Of a DNA stretch of 29,840 bases, positions 8,001 through 14,962 are shown piece after piece. Positions within the stretch are counted from its first letter, which is position 1; each line of letters begins with the position of its first letter. The translations under genes and the position numbers were made by a program. The notes below the pieces were generated by a model. It was not told where the DNA came from. It made no database searches and saw only the letters and a program-made list of their open reading frames with translations. The DNA lies in NCBI GenBank assembly GCA_017444325.1, contig JAFSWV010000214.1:1-29840 (forward strand), written 5' to 3'. Origin of the DNA: a bacterium. GTDB lineage: Bacteria > Auribacterota > UBA3054.

Positions 8001-9711
8001 CTGTCAGAACGACGTTCTGAACAATCTGACCGTTTGCGGAAAAGAGGGCGGCCAGAGCGCCGTTTACCAGAGCAGGCAGCATCTTGGCGCCTCGACGGAC
8101 ATCAGTTACAACAACTGCCTATTTTACAAGGCGAGCAGGCCTTTCTATCTGGAGGACAACGTTGAGATTTCCGCCAGCAACTGCGTTTACTACGCCGCAA
8201 CGAAGGAAAGCTTCATGGGAAGAAACGTGAGGCTGAGCGAGGAAAACTGCGTTTCCTTCGAGGAAGGCGTGAACGATCCTGATTTACGGGAGGCCAGCGG
8301 CCACATCCTTTGCGCCACGAAGATCTACTACGCCAACATCGGCTGGTACACCGTGGCGAGCATGGGAAACGACGATCTTAGAAACGCCGTCACGGTCCTG
8401 ATCGGCGACACCATGGGCGACAATACCGGGGCGACGGTGGAACTTGGCGAGAACGCTCTTCACAAAGCTTCCGTCTGGTATAAGTTCATTGCCCCGGAAG
8501 ACGGCGTTTACAGGATCGACGATCTGGGCTCGTATGAAGTTTCCGGCTACGACGCCATGCTCTCAATCTATACCGTGGAAAGAAATGAAGTATCCTTCCC
8601 AAATCTCTTGGCGGCGGTGGAGAGTCTGGACAGCGCCAGGGACGAATGCTTCGACCTTGAGGCTCAGGCAGGAACCGCCTACTACATTTGCTGGGACGGA
8701 CACGAGTCCTCCCAAGGCGTCTTCACCATGCACATAACCAAGAGGAATTCCGGAGATTGGTTCATCGCTCCGGGCGCAAAGGGAAGCGGCAGAAGCGCCG
8801 AGGATCCCAGCGGCGATCTTGTCAAAGCTATGGAAGAAGTAATTTCCGGCCGGACTATCCATCTGGCGGCGGGGGACTATTCCCTGGCCCGCTACCACAA
8901 CCAGTACGACATCTTAGGAGACGGCATGACGGCGCTCTGCTTTAAAGTGGACAGCGTTACCCTAAAAGGCGCAGGCCCGGACAAGACCGTCATAATAATT
9001 CCCGAAGGCTACGTCGGCATACGTATGGAAAGGGACGGCGCGACGCTTGAGGATCTGATGATCATGCAGGGCGGCAGGCCGCTTCCCAATTACCGCTATA
9101 ACTGGCATATGCAGGGCGCCCTTTGCGCCTGCAACAAAAGCGGGATTAGCGTTCGGAACGTGGCCATATACAGTCTGCAAAGCACGGACGAACCTTACAC
9201 CAGGCCTTTCTCCATCTACAGCGTCACGGACTTTTCGGCGCAGAACGTCTGCGTTCTGGCGCCCAACTGCGCCAGCCCGGTTTTTCTCGATCAGGTCAGC
9301 GACTGCACGCTCGACAAAATTACCGTCTCCTGCGCCGGCGCGGAAGGGCAGCCGGCCGTTTACGTCGGCAACTGGCCCTGGGGCGTCAGCAAAGGTCTTT
9401 CCTTCGGCAGCGTTCTCATAGCGGACGCTTATATGCCCTTTAAGGTGGAAGCGGAGAACGAGGTCGTGATCGAGGACTCAGCTTATTACGGGTGTGTTGC
9501 GGAAAGCGCGTTCGATGCAGCGGCTGACGTTTTGGAAACAAACTGCCTGTACTACGCGGCGGGCACGGAAGATCCGGGCTTCCAGGAGATCGACGGGTAT
9601 ATGCTTACGCCGACGAATCCTCTTTATGATTACGTGGGGTGGCGCGCGGTGCCCGAACCCACCGCCTTCGGCCTTCTGGCCTTCGCGGCCCTCCTCCTCC
9701 GCAGAAAGTAA
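5011..9711 (+). CDS. Giant modular PEP-CTERM surface protein (beta-helix/pre-peptidase repeats)
   Basis: 1566 residues. A signal peptide covers 1-24 (n-region MNKNMQR, cut after AWGA); an internal ATG at 5023 could also serve as start. Modules: pre-peptidase-like domain opening APANDNFADCEVFTIG (25-155); right-handed beta-helix (158-487); jelly-roll/LamG-like domain opening LEEDFSGYESG (489-689); pre-peptidase-like (691-813); beta-helix opening NLYVAPGGKGDG (818-1116); pre-peptidase-like (1119-1248); beta-helix opening DWFIAPGAKGSG (1250-1546); PEP-CTERM tail with PEPTAFGLLAFAALLLRRK. It is collinear with the upstream gene except that it lacks the PQQ propeller. The CGNWPWGV-type segment (VGNWPWGV in the last helix) is missing from the middle helix. 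Known: such tails are cleaved and processed by exosortases. Inferred: export to the cell surface as an adhesin or polysaccharide-associated protein. Its codon choice is less biased than its neighbour's, suggesting lower expression. Confidence 0.9.
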   Translation: MNKNMQRFLCLVITIALAVCAWGAAPANDNFADCEVFTIGTDVFGTNTEATLEAGEAEHLGQSWEHSVWYKFNLGTPYKQLVTISVHNDNSGLDPCLVIAAGSSVKDLRYIVVQDTNIDETYSGTFKGDVDYYVGVYSYTAEAHGAFRIESLNSPLNDWYCSPDGKGSGRTSDDPCTLNIALESAGSGSAVYMAPGTYKLSKVGAMQNLRWTDGNFLLVNTADVSVIGAGSDQTVILCDEPDDIGVYLTGTGVTLKGVSIRHPKDVKGNTDWGGSYYGLTAPLTVADADRVTLEDVYVYVGSEGETEDPDRGELIRPASLQLNPGGSLKAIDCAFVSDGLLTSCLIKPFTWDPEADADKLTRMDFSFCTFRSNRDIIAGKKSEDTLDHQTALYGNTWYGSVPFTVNVDSCVFLNTLIPVSEQGGGSDKQWVFNVRDCFMPGAKFENSSRAAVTYTNCDNVFDPLVDEECRHAAVKAGKDTVVPIEPFVTVLEEDFSGYESGSIKGKYGWGDGYGSDGSITAVKEDGNTYVEIHPNSLWGAHYDFENPVSTGWGGGASNRYRIWRYSARMKMPATEGYHNFGFWSPTCAEVQFRMVGDHYQLRATDAHQDSQLDIPADEWFDLTLDYYANFTDGRHWLKSVTVNGVTEEINEATMQENASDIFSTLRFFFFAGGVTLSLDRFKLEYCLDGPLNDHLSNPLPYERGTDIVGDNTYAKIEPGENTANRATVWYRFKGETSEKLELSTAGSWKSFGNDTTLAIYTSASATADFSDLTSAVSLTDKGRDETVTFNTVPGKYYYIAVGSKEGAGGFFLRSGWAGNLYVAPGGKGDGRTQETPTGDLAAALDSIKPPFEVVLAPGTYSIADHHNQYDCWGVGNTVLCFKVEGTGLRGAGPGSTTILAPEGYTGLRLEKSNCTLADLTVKSEGTSYNRAAGYRDTMQGALCVCDAEGVLVTNVAVISEQTGGGVRPFTMCGVRDSKVCRLAVSAPNHPAPTVMLGCQNDVLNNLTVCGKEGGQSAVYQSRQHLGASTDISYNNCLFYKASRPFYLEDNVEISASNCVYYAATKESFMGRNVRLSEENCVSFEEGVNDPDLREASGHILCATKIYYANIGWYTVASMGNDDLRNAVTVLIGDTMGDNTGATVELGENALHKASVWYKFIAPEDGVYRIDDLGSYEVSGYDAMLSIYTVERNEVSFPNLLAAVESLDSARDECFDLEAQAGTAYYICWDGHESSQGVFTMHITKRNSGDWFIAPGAKGSGRSAEDPSGDLVKAMEEVISGRTIHLAAGDYSLARYHNQYDILGDGMTALCFKVDSVTLKGAGPDKTVIIIPEGYVGIRMERDGATLEDLMIMQGGRPLPNYRYNWHMQGALCACNKSGISVRNVAIYSLQSTDEPYTRPFSIYSVTDFSAQNVCVLAPNCASPVFLDQVSDCTLDKITVSCAGAEGQPAVYVGNWPWGVSKGLSFGSVLIADAYMPFKVEAENEVVIEDSAYYGCVAESAFDAAADVLETNCLYYAAGTEDPGFQEIDGYMLTPTNPLYDYVGWRAVPEPTAFGLLAFAALLLRRK

Positions 9712-9726
9712 GCCCATACGTTCGTT

Positions 9727-9918
9727 GGTCGCTCGCAAAAGGCATGTGACCTTGGCAAACAGGCTTCGCTAAGTTTGCTTACGGGTACATGCCTTCTTGC
9801 TTCGCTCCCAACAAGCGCAGGAGCAAAGTCGGCGTATACCCCTAAGTGAACTCACGGAGGACGCAAATCAAGGCCATGCACGCGTAGTCCGTGAACGAGG
9901 GGGATACGCCGACTTTGC
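9727..9918 (+). repeat. Two-hairpin palindromic element, copy 2
   Basis: It fills the gap between two convergent genes. Module A: arms around GGCATGTGACC (9741-9751) and GGGTACATGCC (9783-9793), extended outward by imperfect complementarity (9727-9740 with 9794-9807), flank the invariant 31-nt core 9752-9782. Module B: GCAAAGTCGGCGTATACCCC (9823-9842) pairs with GGGGGATACGCCGACTTTGC (9899-9918) at 19 of 20 positions. TCACGGA (9852-9858) pairs inside with TCCGTGA (9888-9894). The outer arms of module B share almost nothing with those of copy 3 although the interior is nearly identical. Confidence 0.87.
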
Positions 9919-9939
9919 GACGGTGGGCGGAACGAAATC

Positions 9940-11103
9940 TCAGCGGAGGTGCGCTATCAAAAGCGCTGCCATGAACAGGAAGAGCAGCGCCATGCCGACG
10001 CGGATCGCCACGCCGCCCTTACGCTGAACTTTCAGCATGAACTGCGACCTAAGTCCGAAAGCCGCCAGGAAAGTTAGGACGATAAGCGGCAGAGCGAAGA
10101 GGAAGTTGTAGAAAAGTAGCCACAGCCAGGCAGTGACTCTCGCCGGATCGTTCTTGATGATTAGATTGATGGTCGGGATATAGACTTGGCCCGTGCAGAC
10201 GGATTCCAGAAGAGAAACAAGGAAGCCCGCTAAGAATACGCCGAAGAGCCAACGCTTCCTGCCGGCGTAGGCGGAAAGGATCTTGGTGATGAGAGACCTT
10301 AGTTTCGGCGGAAGCTTCAGGGTAAGGTCTTCGCTTTCCTTGGCGCCCGTGCCGTTCCTTTTCACGGCAACGGCGTCCTTGATGGAAAGGACGGCGCAGA
10401 CTAGGCAGAAGATGATGAGCGCGACATCGAAAGCGAATTTGATCTTCGGGAAGATGGTAAGAGCTTTTATGACGTTCAGGAAACCCAAGCCCAAGGCCAG
10501 GTAAGTAAGAAAGACCGCGAAGGTGAAAGTAAGCCCTGTTGCGATTATTTCGGATTTCGAGGAGCCGTAAACGGAAAGCAGCGAAATGAAAAGGATGAGA
10601 GTAGCGAAGGCGCAGGGGTTGATGCCGTCCAGAAGCCCGTTGATGAGGACGCTGGCGAAAGTGAAGCTCCGCATCTTCTCTTTGGCGAGCTCTTGGGAAT
10701 TTTCCTGCGTTTCCGGTTCATAAAGCGGAACGTCCTGTCCCTGGAGGGCCGCTATATGGACGGGCAGGGAGTTGGTTATCTCACTGATGCCGTAGAAGAC
10801 GTTGGTGTACAAAAAAAGCGAGACCGGGGCGTTCTTTTTGTTCTCCAGCTTCAGTTCCTTTTCCAGTTTCAAAAGCAAAAGGTAGTTCTCCTCTTCCTCG
10901 AGGGGGAGGTCGTGAAGCGTGATCTCCTCGAAGGCGCCTTCTAGGTCATGGAGGAAGTAAAGCGTATCTTCGCACTCCCGGCAGTCCGAATGGAAGAAGC
11001 GCAGATTGATCTCGGAGGCCAGACTTGGGCCGGAAACGGCCAGGAAAAGCCCTGTGAGGGCCAAAAAGAGGCCTTTCTTAACTGTCCTGGGTAGTTTTAT
11101 CAC
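9940..11103 (-). CDS. Thioredoxin-like/DsbD-CcdA-type thiol-disulfide membrane protein
   Basis: 387 residues with a GTG start whose GTGA overlaps the TGA of the upstream DUF1573 gene. A signal peptide covers 1-30 (cut near SLAS). A periplasmic thioredoxin/glutaredoxin-like domain (31-115) carries a CREC motif (C41, C44). From residue 147 there are about six membrane helices of the DsbD/CcdA type. Its paired cysteines lie in INPCAFATLI (C164) and ESVCTGQVYIP (C303). In DsbD/CcdA proteins these residues carry reducing equivalents from cytoplasmic thioredoxin across the inner membrane; here C41/C44 would be the periplasmic acceptor. The domain order (thioredoxin-like first, membrane part last) differs from E. 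coli DsbD, whose thioredoxin domain is C-terminal. It is the last gene of the 11-gene run. The actual client is unknown, but the DUF1573 protein next door is an obvious candidate. Confidence 0.82.
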   Translation of the reverse strand: MIKLPRTVKKGLFLALTGLFLAVSGPSLASEINLRFFHSDCRECEDTLYFLHDLEGAFEEITLHDLPLEEEENYLLLLKLEKELKLENKKNAPVSLFLYTNVFYGISEITNSLPVHIAALQGQDVPLYEPETQENSQELAKEKMRSFTFASVLINGLLDGINPCAFATLILFISLLSVYGSSKSEIIATGLTFTFAVFLTYLALGLGFLNVIKALTIFPKIKFAFDVALIIFCLVCAVLSIKDAVAVKRNGTGAKESEDLTLKLPPKLRSLITKILSAYAGRKRWLFGVFLAGFLVSLLESVCTGQVYIPTINLIIKNDPARVTAWLWLLFYNFLFALPLIVLTFLAAFGLRSQFMLKVQRKGGVAIRVGMALLFLFMAALLIAHLR

Positions 11104-11861
11104 TTTTCGGCTTCGGCCTCGTTTTGGGGCTTAGGGAACTTCGGGGTGTCTATGCGGAGGATGTTGAACTTGCACCCGGCGTCCACGGAGATCCTGATGC
11201 TGCCGTAGCGGGAGTAGGTCTTGTCCTTGATCCTGAAGACCGTGATGCGGTTGGTTATGGAGTCCAGAGGTTCCTCAACGCGGAAGGAGAGGAATTTTTC
11301 GGGCTTTTTGTCCTCTTCCGGGGGAGCGCCGAAAAGATCCTCCAAGAAATAGACGTGCAGAGGGGAGACCGGTTCCCTGAAATGCTGGATGACGGTGACG
11401 GTCTGGGTCGGGGCGTCGCTTTCCATGAAGCTCAATTGTTTCGGGTTCAATTCCACGCAGGGAATGATGGGAACGGTGACGTACCAGCTCGCGACCGGCT
11501 TTTCCTGATCGTCGCTCTCGATGTAAACGGTGTAGTTCTTCGGGCCTTTCTTCAGTTCGCCGCTGAGGTCAAGCGTGCAAAGGAAGGTGTTCGTTTCGCC
11601 GGGGGCTATTGTAAGCGGGGCGTCCGGGCTGACCTTTGTGCAGGCGCAGGAGGGCCGAAACTTTTTGATGTTTAAGGGGTCGGTGCCGGTATTGGTGATA
11701 AGCATGGAGAGCTTTTTTTCGCCGTGGGCCAGGGAGTCTTCGAGCAGAAGCCCCGGCTTGACGGGGAAATCGATAACGGGGGACGCGAATACGTTCCAAC
11801 TAATAAGCAGCGAAAAGAACAGCAAAAATTTAGTTTTCATGAGATTTCCTAATCTTTGCAT
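11100..11861 (-). CDS. DUF1573-type exported protein
   Basis: 253 residues. The N-terminal hydrophobic segment KFLLFFSLLISWNVFA is a signal peptide (cut near residue 26). The next 100 residues match the DUF1573 pattern: an immunoglobulin-like beta-sandwich with LSMLITNTGTDPLNIKKF followed by the hallmark SCACTK (C72, C74) and PGET. A second beta-rich half (about 125-240) is unassigned. Start choice: GGAGGAGGAAT about 7 nt before the ATG at 11861 is the best ribosome site in the window and favours this start. An ATG at 11840 gives a cleaner signal peptide and has a weaker AGGA. It overlaps the upstream glycosyltransferase gene by 32 bp (11 bp with the second start) and the downstream DsbD-like gene by 4 bp. 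Function of DUF1573 is unknown; its cysteine pair beside a disulfide reductase suggests a redox client. Confidence 0.8.
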   Translation of the reverse strand: MQRLGNLMKTKFLLFFSLLISWNVFASPVIDFPVKPGLLLEDSLAHGEKKLSMLITNTGTDPLNIKKFRPSCACTKVSPDAPLTIAPGETNTFLCTLDLSGELKKGPKNYTVYIESDDQEKPVASWYVTVPIIPCVELNPKQLSFMESDAPTQTVTVIQHFREPVSPLHVYFLEDLFGAPPEEDKKPEKFLSFRVEEPLDSITNRITVFRIKDKTYSRYGSIRISVDAGCKFNILRIDTPKFPKPQNEAEAEK

Positions 11862-13611
11862 GATATTCCTCCTCCTTTCTAAGCCTGGAGGAGAAGAGGC
11901 CGACTAAAAAATACCAACCGTAAGCTAAGTGCGATAGGAAAACGCCCAGGACCGTGAAGGGCGTGAGTTTCGGATGAAGAATGAAAGCAAAGAAAATCGA
12001 GAGCGCGAAATAGATGACCAGTACGACGAGGTAGAGAAGGCTGAAGAAATACAATTTTGGCGTAAGGAAAGTCAGAGGCCCCAACAGCACGCCCAGAAGG
12101 AAGAGCGAGGGGACGAAATAGGCGAATCTCCGGGAGGTCTCCGGGAACTTCTTTACGAAATATCCGCGGTGCAGAGCGTACTGCGTAAGCTGGCGGAAAT
12201 GGCCCTTGAAAAGGTGGCGGCGGTGGTGGCAGACTTCCACCAGAGGGTCGTAAACGATGTTGTAGTTCAGCTTCTTGGTGACGGTCAGGCAGAGCTCCGT
12301 GTCTTCGCCCGGCCAGAAGTTGGTCTGGAAGCCGCCGGCTTCCTGGAAGACGTCTTTCCTCAAGGCCAGGTTGCAGGTCGGGTAATCGTCCACCATGCGC
12401 CTGCGGTCCACCAGGTAGCGGTAGGAGTAGCCGCCGCTCATCATCTTAGATTCGTAAACGGCGCCGCCCACCTTCTGCCAGAAGGCGTCTTCCGGAGGGG
12501 TAGTGCCGGGGCCGCCGACGCCGGCCAGCCTTTCGTCCGTAAAGTTGCCGGCCAGTTCCGAGAGCCAGTTTTCCCTCGGATAGGCGTCGTCGTCAAGGAA
12601 GGCGATTATTTCGCCTTTGGCGGAATCAACGCCGAGGTTTCTCTTGATGGCCGGGAGCTCAGGCCCGGAGGGGATCACCCTGACGGAAGGATCAAGAGAA
12701 TCGATCGCTTCGTCGGGAAGGACGATGATCTCATAGCGGTCCTTGGGATAATCCTGCTCAAGAGAGCGCGCAACGGACTGCCTGAGGTAAGGATTGTCGG
12801 CTTTGACCGCGATGACTATGGAGATGAAAGGCTTTTCCTTGTTGCGCTTCGGCACCCAGCTATCGTAGTAGGCCAAAACTTTCAGGCGGTAAAAAATGGC
12901 CAGGATGTCCAGCGTCATGTTGAAGACGTTGTAGAGGGACATGGAGCCCTGGCGGCCGAGGAAATTGACCGTAACGGCTTCTTCGGAGAGCTTGAAGCCG
13001 TTGTGCACGGCGAGGGCGGCCAGCTCCACGTCGAAGGCGTAGCGCCTTACCAGCATGCAGTCGAAGACGCGTTCGAGAAGCTCCCTTTTGAAAAGCTTCA
13101 GGCCGGTCTGGGTGTCTTTAACGGGAAGCGGCAGGAGCAGATAAACGAAAGTTGAGAAGATCTTGCTGGCGACTCTGCGCAGCAGGGGATAATGCTTTTT
13201 GGAGCCGAGCTGCTTGGACCCGAATACGGCGTCGCAGTCCTCTTTTTGCATCTTAACGAAAAGCGGTTCTAAGAAGGCAGGGTCTATCTCCAGGTCGCTG
13301 TCGAGGAAGAAAACGTATTTGCCCTTCGAGTGCTGGAAGGCTGTCCTTAGGGCGACGCACTTTCCGCGGTTGGTGGAGTGTGTGACGCATTTTATCGTCT
13401 CGCTCCTGGCGGCGGCTGTTTCTATTTCCTTTTGCGTGTTGTCGGTGCTGCCGTCGTTGACGACAATTATCTCAAAGCCGCCGGGAAGATCCTTGCAGCA
13501 GGTGGACTGCATGTCTTCTAGGGTGGCGCGGACCTTTTCGAGGTTCGCCCTTATGTGGCTGCCTTCGTTGTAGGCCGGCATCAGAACGGAAATTAAGGGA
13601 ACGTCATTCAT
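11830..13611 (-). CDS. Tandem family-2 glycosyltransferase with C-terminal membrane helices
   Basis: 593 residues containing two GT-A folds. The first (about 5-235) opens ISVLMPAYNEG, has VVNDGSTDNT, FFLDSDLE (DxD at 104-106) and DTQTGLKLFKRE. That is the pattern of dolichyl-phosphate-sugar synthases, which transfer sugars from a nucleotide donor to a polyprenyl phosphate. The second (about 262-470) opens FISIVIAVKADNP, with FLDDDAYP (D340-D342) and WPGEDTELC (E436/D437) as metal and base motifs of processive GT2 enzymes. About three membrane helices follow (498-575). The fusion suggests a lipid-linked sugar is made and then used or extended by one inner-membrane polypeptide; this is inference. 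It overlaps the response regulator by 8 bp. Making polyprenyl-linked sugars fits with dxs and dxr in the same operon. Confidence 0.85.
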   Translation of the reverse strand: MNDVPLISVLMPAYNEGSHIRANLEKVRATLEDMQSTCCKDLPGGFEIIVVNDGSTDNTQKEIETAAARSETIKCVTHSTNRGKCVALRTAFQHSKGKYVFFLDSDLEIDPAFLEPLFVKMQKEDCDAVFGSKQLGSKKHYPLLRRVASKIFSTFVYLLLPLPVKDTQTGLKLFKRELLERVFDCMLVRRYAFDVELAALAVHNGFKLSEEAVTVNFLGRQGSMSLYNVFNMTLDILAIFYRLKVLAYYDSWVPKRNKEKPFISIVIAVKADNPYLRQSVARSLEQDYPKDRYEIIVLPDEAIDSLDPSVRVIPSGPELPAIKRNLGVDSAKGEIIAFLDDDAYPRENWLSELAGNFTDERLAGVGGPGTTPPEDAFWQKVGGAVYESKMMSGGYSYRYLVDRRRMVDDYPTCNLALRKDVFQEAGGFQTNFWPGEDTELCLTVTKKLNYNIVYDPLVEVCHHRRHLFKGHFRQLTQYALHRGYFVKKFPETSRRFAYFVPSLFLLGVLLGPLTFLTPKLYFFSLLYLVVLVIYFALSIFFAFILHPKLTPFTVLGVFLSHLAYGWYFLVGLFSSRLRKEEEYHAKIRKSHEN

Positions 13612-14962
13612 CTTTCTTTTTTCCTTTCTTGATGCCGTAGCTGTCGGGAAGCCTGTAGAGGCTGCGGCGGCTGATGCCGAGTTCGTCGGCGATTTGAGTT
13701 CTCGTCTTGCCGTTTTTCAATTTTCTTTCAATCAAGGCTTTCTTTATTTCATCCAAAGTCATTTTGTCGAGCTTTTCCCAAAGGGCGGCGGAACTCTTCT
13801 CTTCCTTTTTCGCGCCGGATTCGGCTAAGATCTCGGAAGGAAGGTCGCGGGGCGTCACCTCGCCGCTGGAATTCTTGATGACCAGGGCTTCGATGCAGTT
13901 GTGGATCTCCCTGATGTTGCCGCTCCAGGAATATTTCTCCATCATTTCCCTGGCGATCTTGGAGATCGTGACGTTCTTGGAAGTCTCTTTGTTGGCCTGG
14001 GCGAGGAAGTGGTCGATCAGAAGGGGAATGTCGCCCTTTCTTACTCTTAAGGGAGGCATGGTCAGCGAGACGACTTTCAAGCGGTAGAGCAGGTCCTCTC
14101 TGAAACGCCCGGCCTTGACCAGTTCGCTTAAATTTTCATTGGTGGCCGCGATGACGCGCGCCTTGGAAATGATGGTCTCGTTGCCGCCCAGGCGCTCGAA
14201 TTTTTTGTCCTGCAAAACCCTTAAGAGAATGGTCTGGACTTTCAGTGGAAGCGTTCCGACTTCGTCGATGAAGACTGTACCGTCGAGTGCTTCTTCGAAT
14301 TTGCCCTTGTGCTGCGAGATGGCGCCCGTGAAGGAACCTTTCTCATGCCCGAAGAGCTCGCTCATAAGGATGTCCTGCGGCGTGTTGGCGCAGTGGATGA
14401 CGACGAACTTGCCTTTGCTTCGCGGGCTGGCTTCGTGGATGCATTCCGCTAAAAGGCCTTTGCCTGTCCCGCTCTCGCCTTCTATCAGGATCGTCGCGTC
14501 GGTCGGCGCGGCCTGGCGGGCGGTCTTTATGGTTTCTTTCAGGGCGTCGGAATTGCCGATGATCTTATCGAAAGCGTCAGATTTTTCTTCTTTCTCATCA
14601 AGGCGGAGCGTTTCGGCGATCTTTTCCTCGACCGTGCCGGCGCGCAAAGGTTTTGAGAGGAAATCATAGGCGCCCTTCTGGAGCGCTTCGCCCGCTTCGT
14701 CCGCGGAGCCGAAGGCCGTCATGATAATGACCGGCGTCTCGGGGCAGATCTTCTGGGCCTCCTCTAAGACCAGCATGCCGGAATCGCCAGGCATCCTGAG
14801 GTCCGTTAATATGAGGTCGAAGACGCGGTTGCGCAATAGCTCAATGGCGGTCTTTGCGCAGTCGGCTTCCACCATGGAGAGCCCCATGATGTCTTCTATG
14901 ATCTCGCGGAGGTTATCGCGGGCGTTTTTTTCGTCATCAACGACAAGGATTACCTTTTTCAT
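13604..14962 (-). CDS. NtrC-family sigma-54-dependent response regulator
   Basis: 452 residues. The receiver domain (1-120) has the acidic pair D9/D10, phospho-acceptor D54 in LILTDLRMP, T82 and K104. The AAA+ sigma-54 activator domain (about 132-360) has Walker A GESGTGKG (162-169), the sigma-54 contact loop as GSFTGA (209-214) rather than the commoner GAFTGA, and Walker B TVFIDE (229-234). The C-terminal Fis-type helix-turn-helix contains TQIADELGISRRSLYR. It should bind enhancer sites and activate sigma-54 promoters when phosphorylated by the adjoining kinase, with which it overlaps by 4 bp (ATGA). Its promoters were not identified in this window. A comparable kinase plus sigma-54 regulator pair (PrsK/PrsR) accompanies PEP-CTERM/exosortase systems in Proteobacteria; equivalence here is only a hypothesis. 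Confidence 0.93.
   Translation of the reverse strand: MKKVILVVDDEKNARDNLREIIEDIMGLSMVEADCAKTAIELLRNRVFDLILTDLRMPGDSGMLVLEEAQKICPETPVIIMTAFGSADEAGEALQKGAYDFLSKPLRAGTVEEKIAETLRLDEKEEKSDAFDKIIGNSDALKETIKTARQAAPTDATILIEGESGTGKGLLAECIHEASPRSKGKFVVIHCANTPQDILMSELFGHEKGSFTGAISQHKGKFEEALDGTVFIDEVGTLPLKVQTILLRVLQDKKFERLGGNETIISKARVIAATNENLSELVKAGRFREDLLYRLKVVSLTMPPLRVRKGDIPLLIDHFLAQANKETSKNVTISKIAREMMEKYSWSGNIREIHNCIEALVIKNSSGEVTPRDLPSEILAESGAKKEEKSSAALWEKLDKMTLDEIKKALIERKLKNGKTRTQIADELGISRRSLYRLPDSYGIKKGKKKDE

Noticed and set aside
9727..9918. Classic rho-independent terminator for the convergent genes at copy 2
   Set aside because: Hairpins are long enough but no U-tract follows on either strand, so only a looser role in 3'-end formation can be proposed.
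11974..13155. 393-codon + strand open frame opposite the glycosyltransferase
   Set aside because: The minus-strand frame has recognisable GT2 motifs; the + strand product is an Arg/Glu/Val-rich shadow without family motifs.
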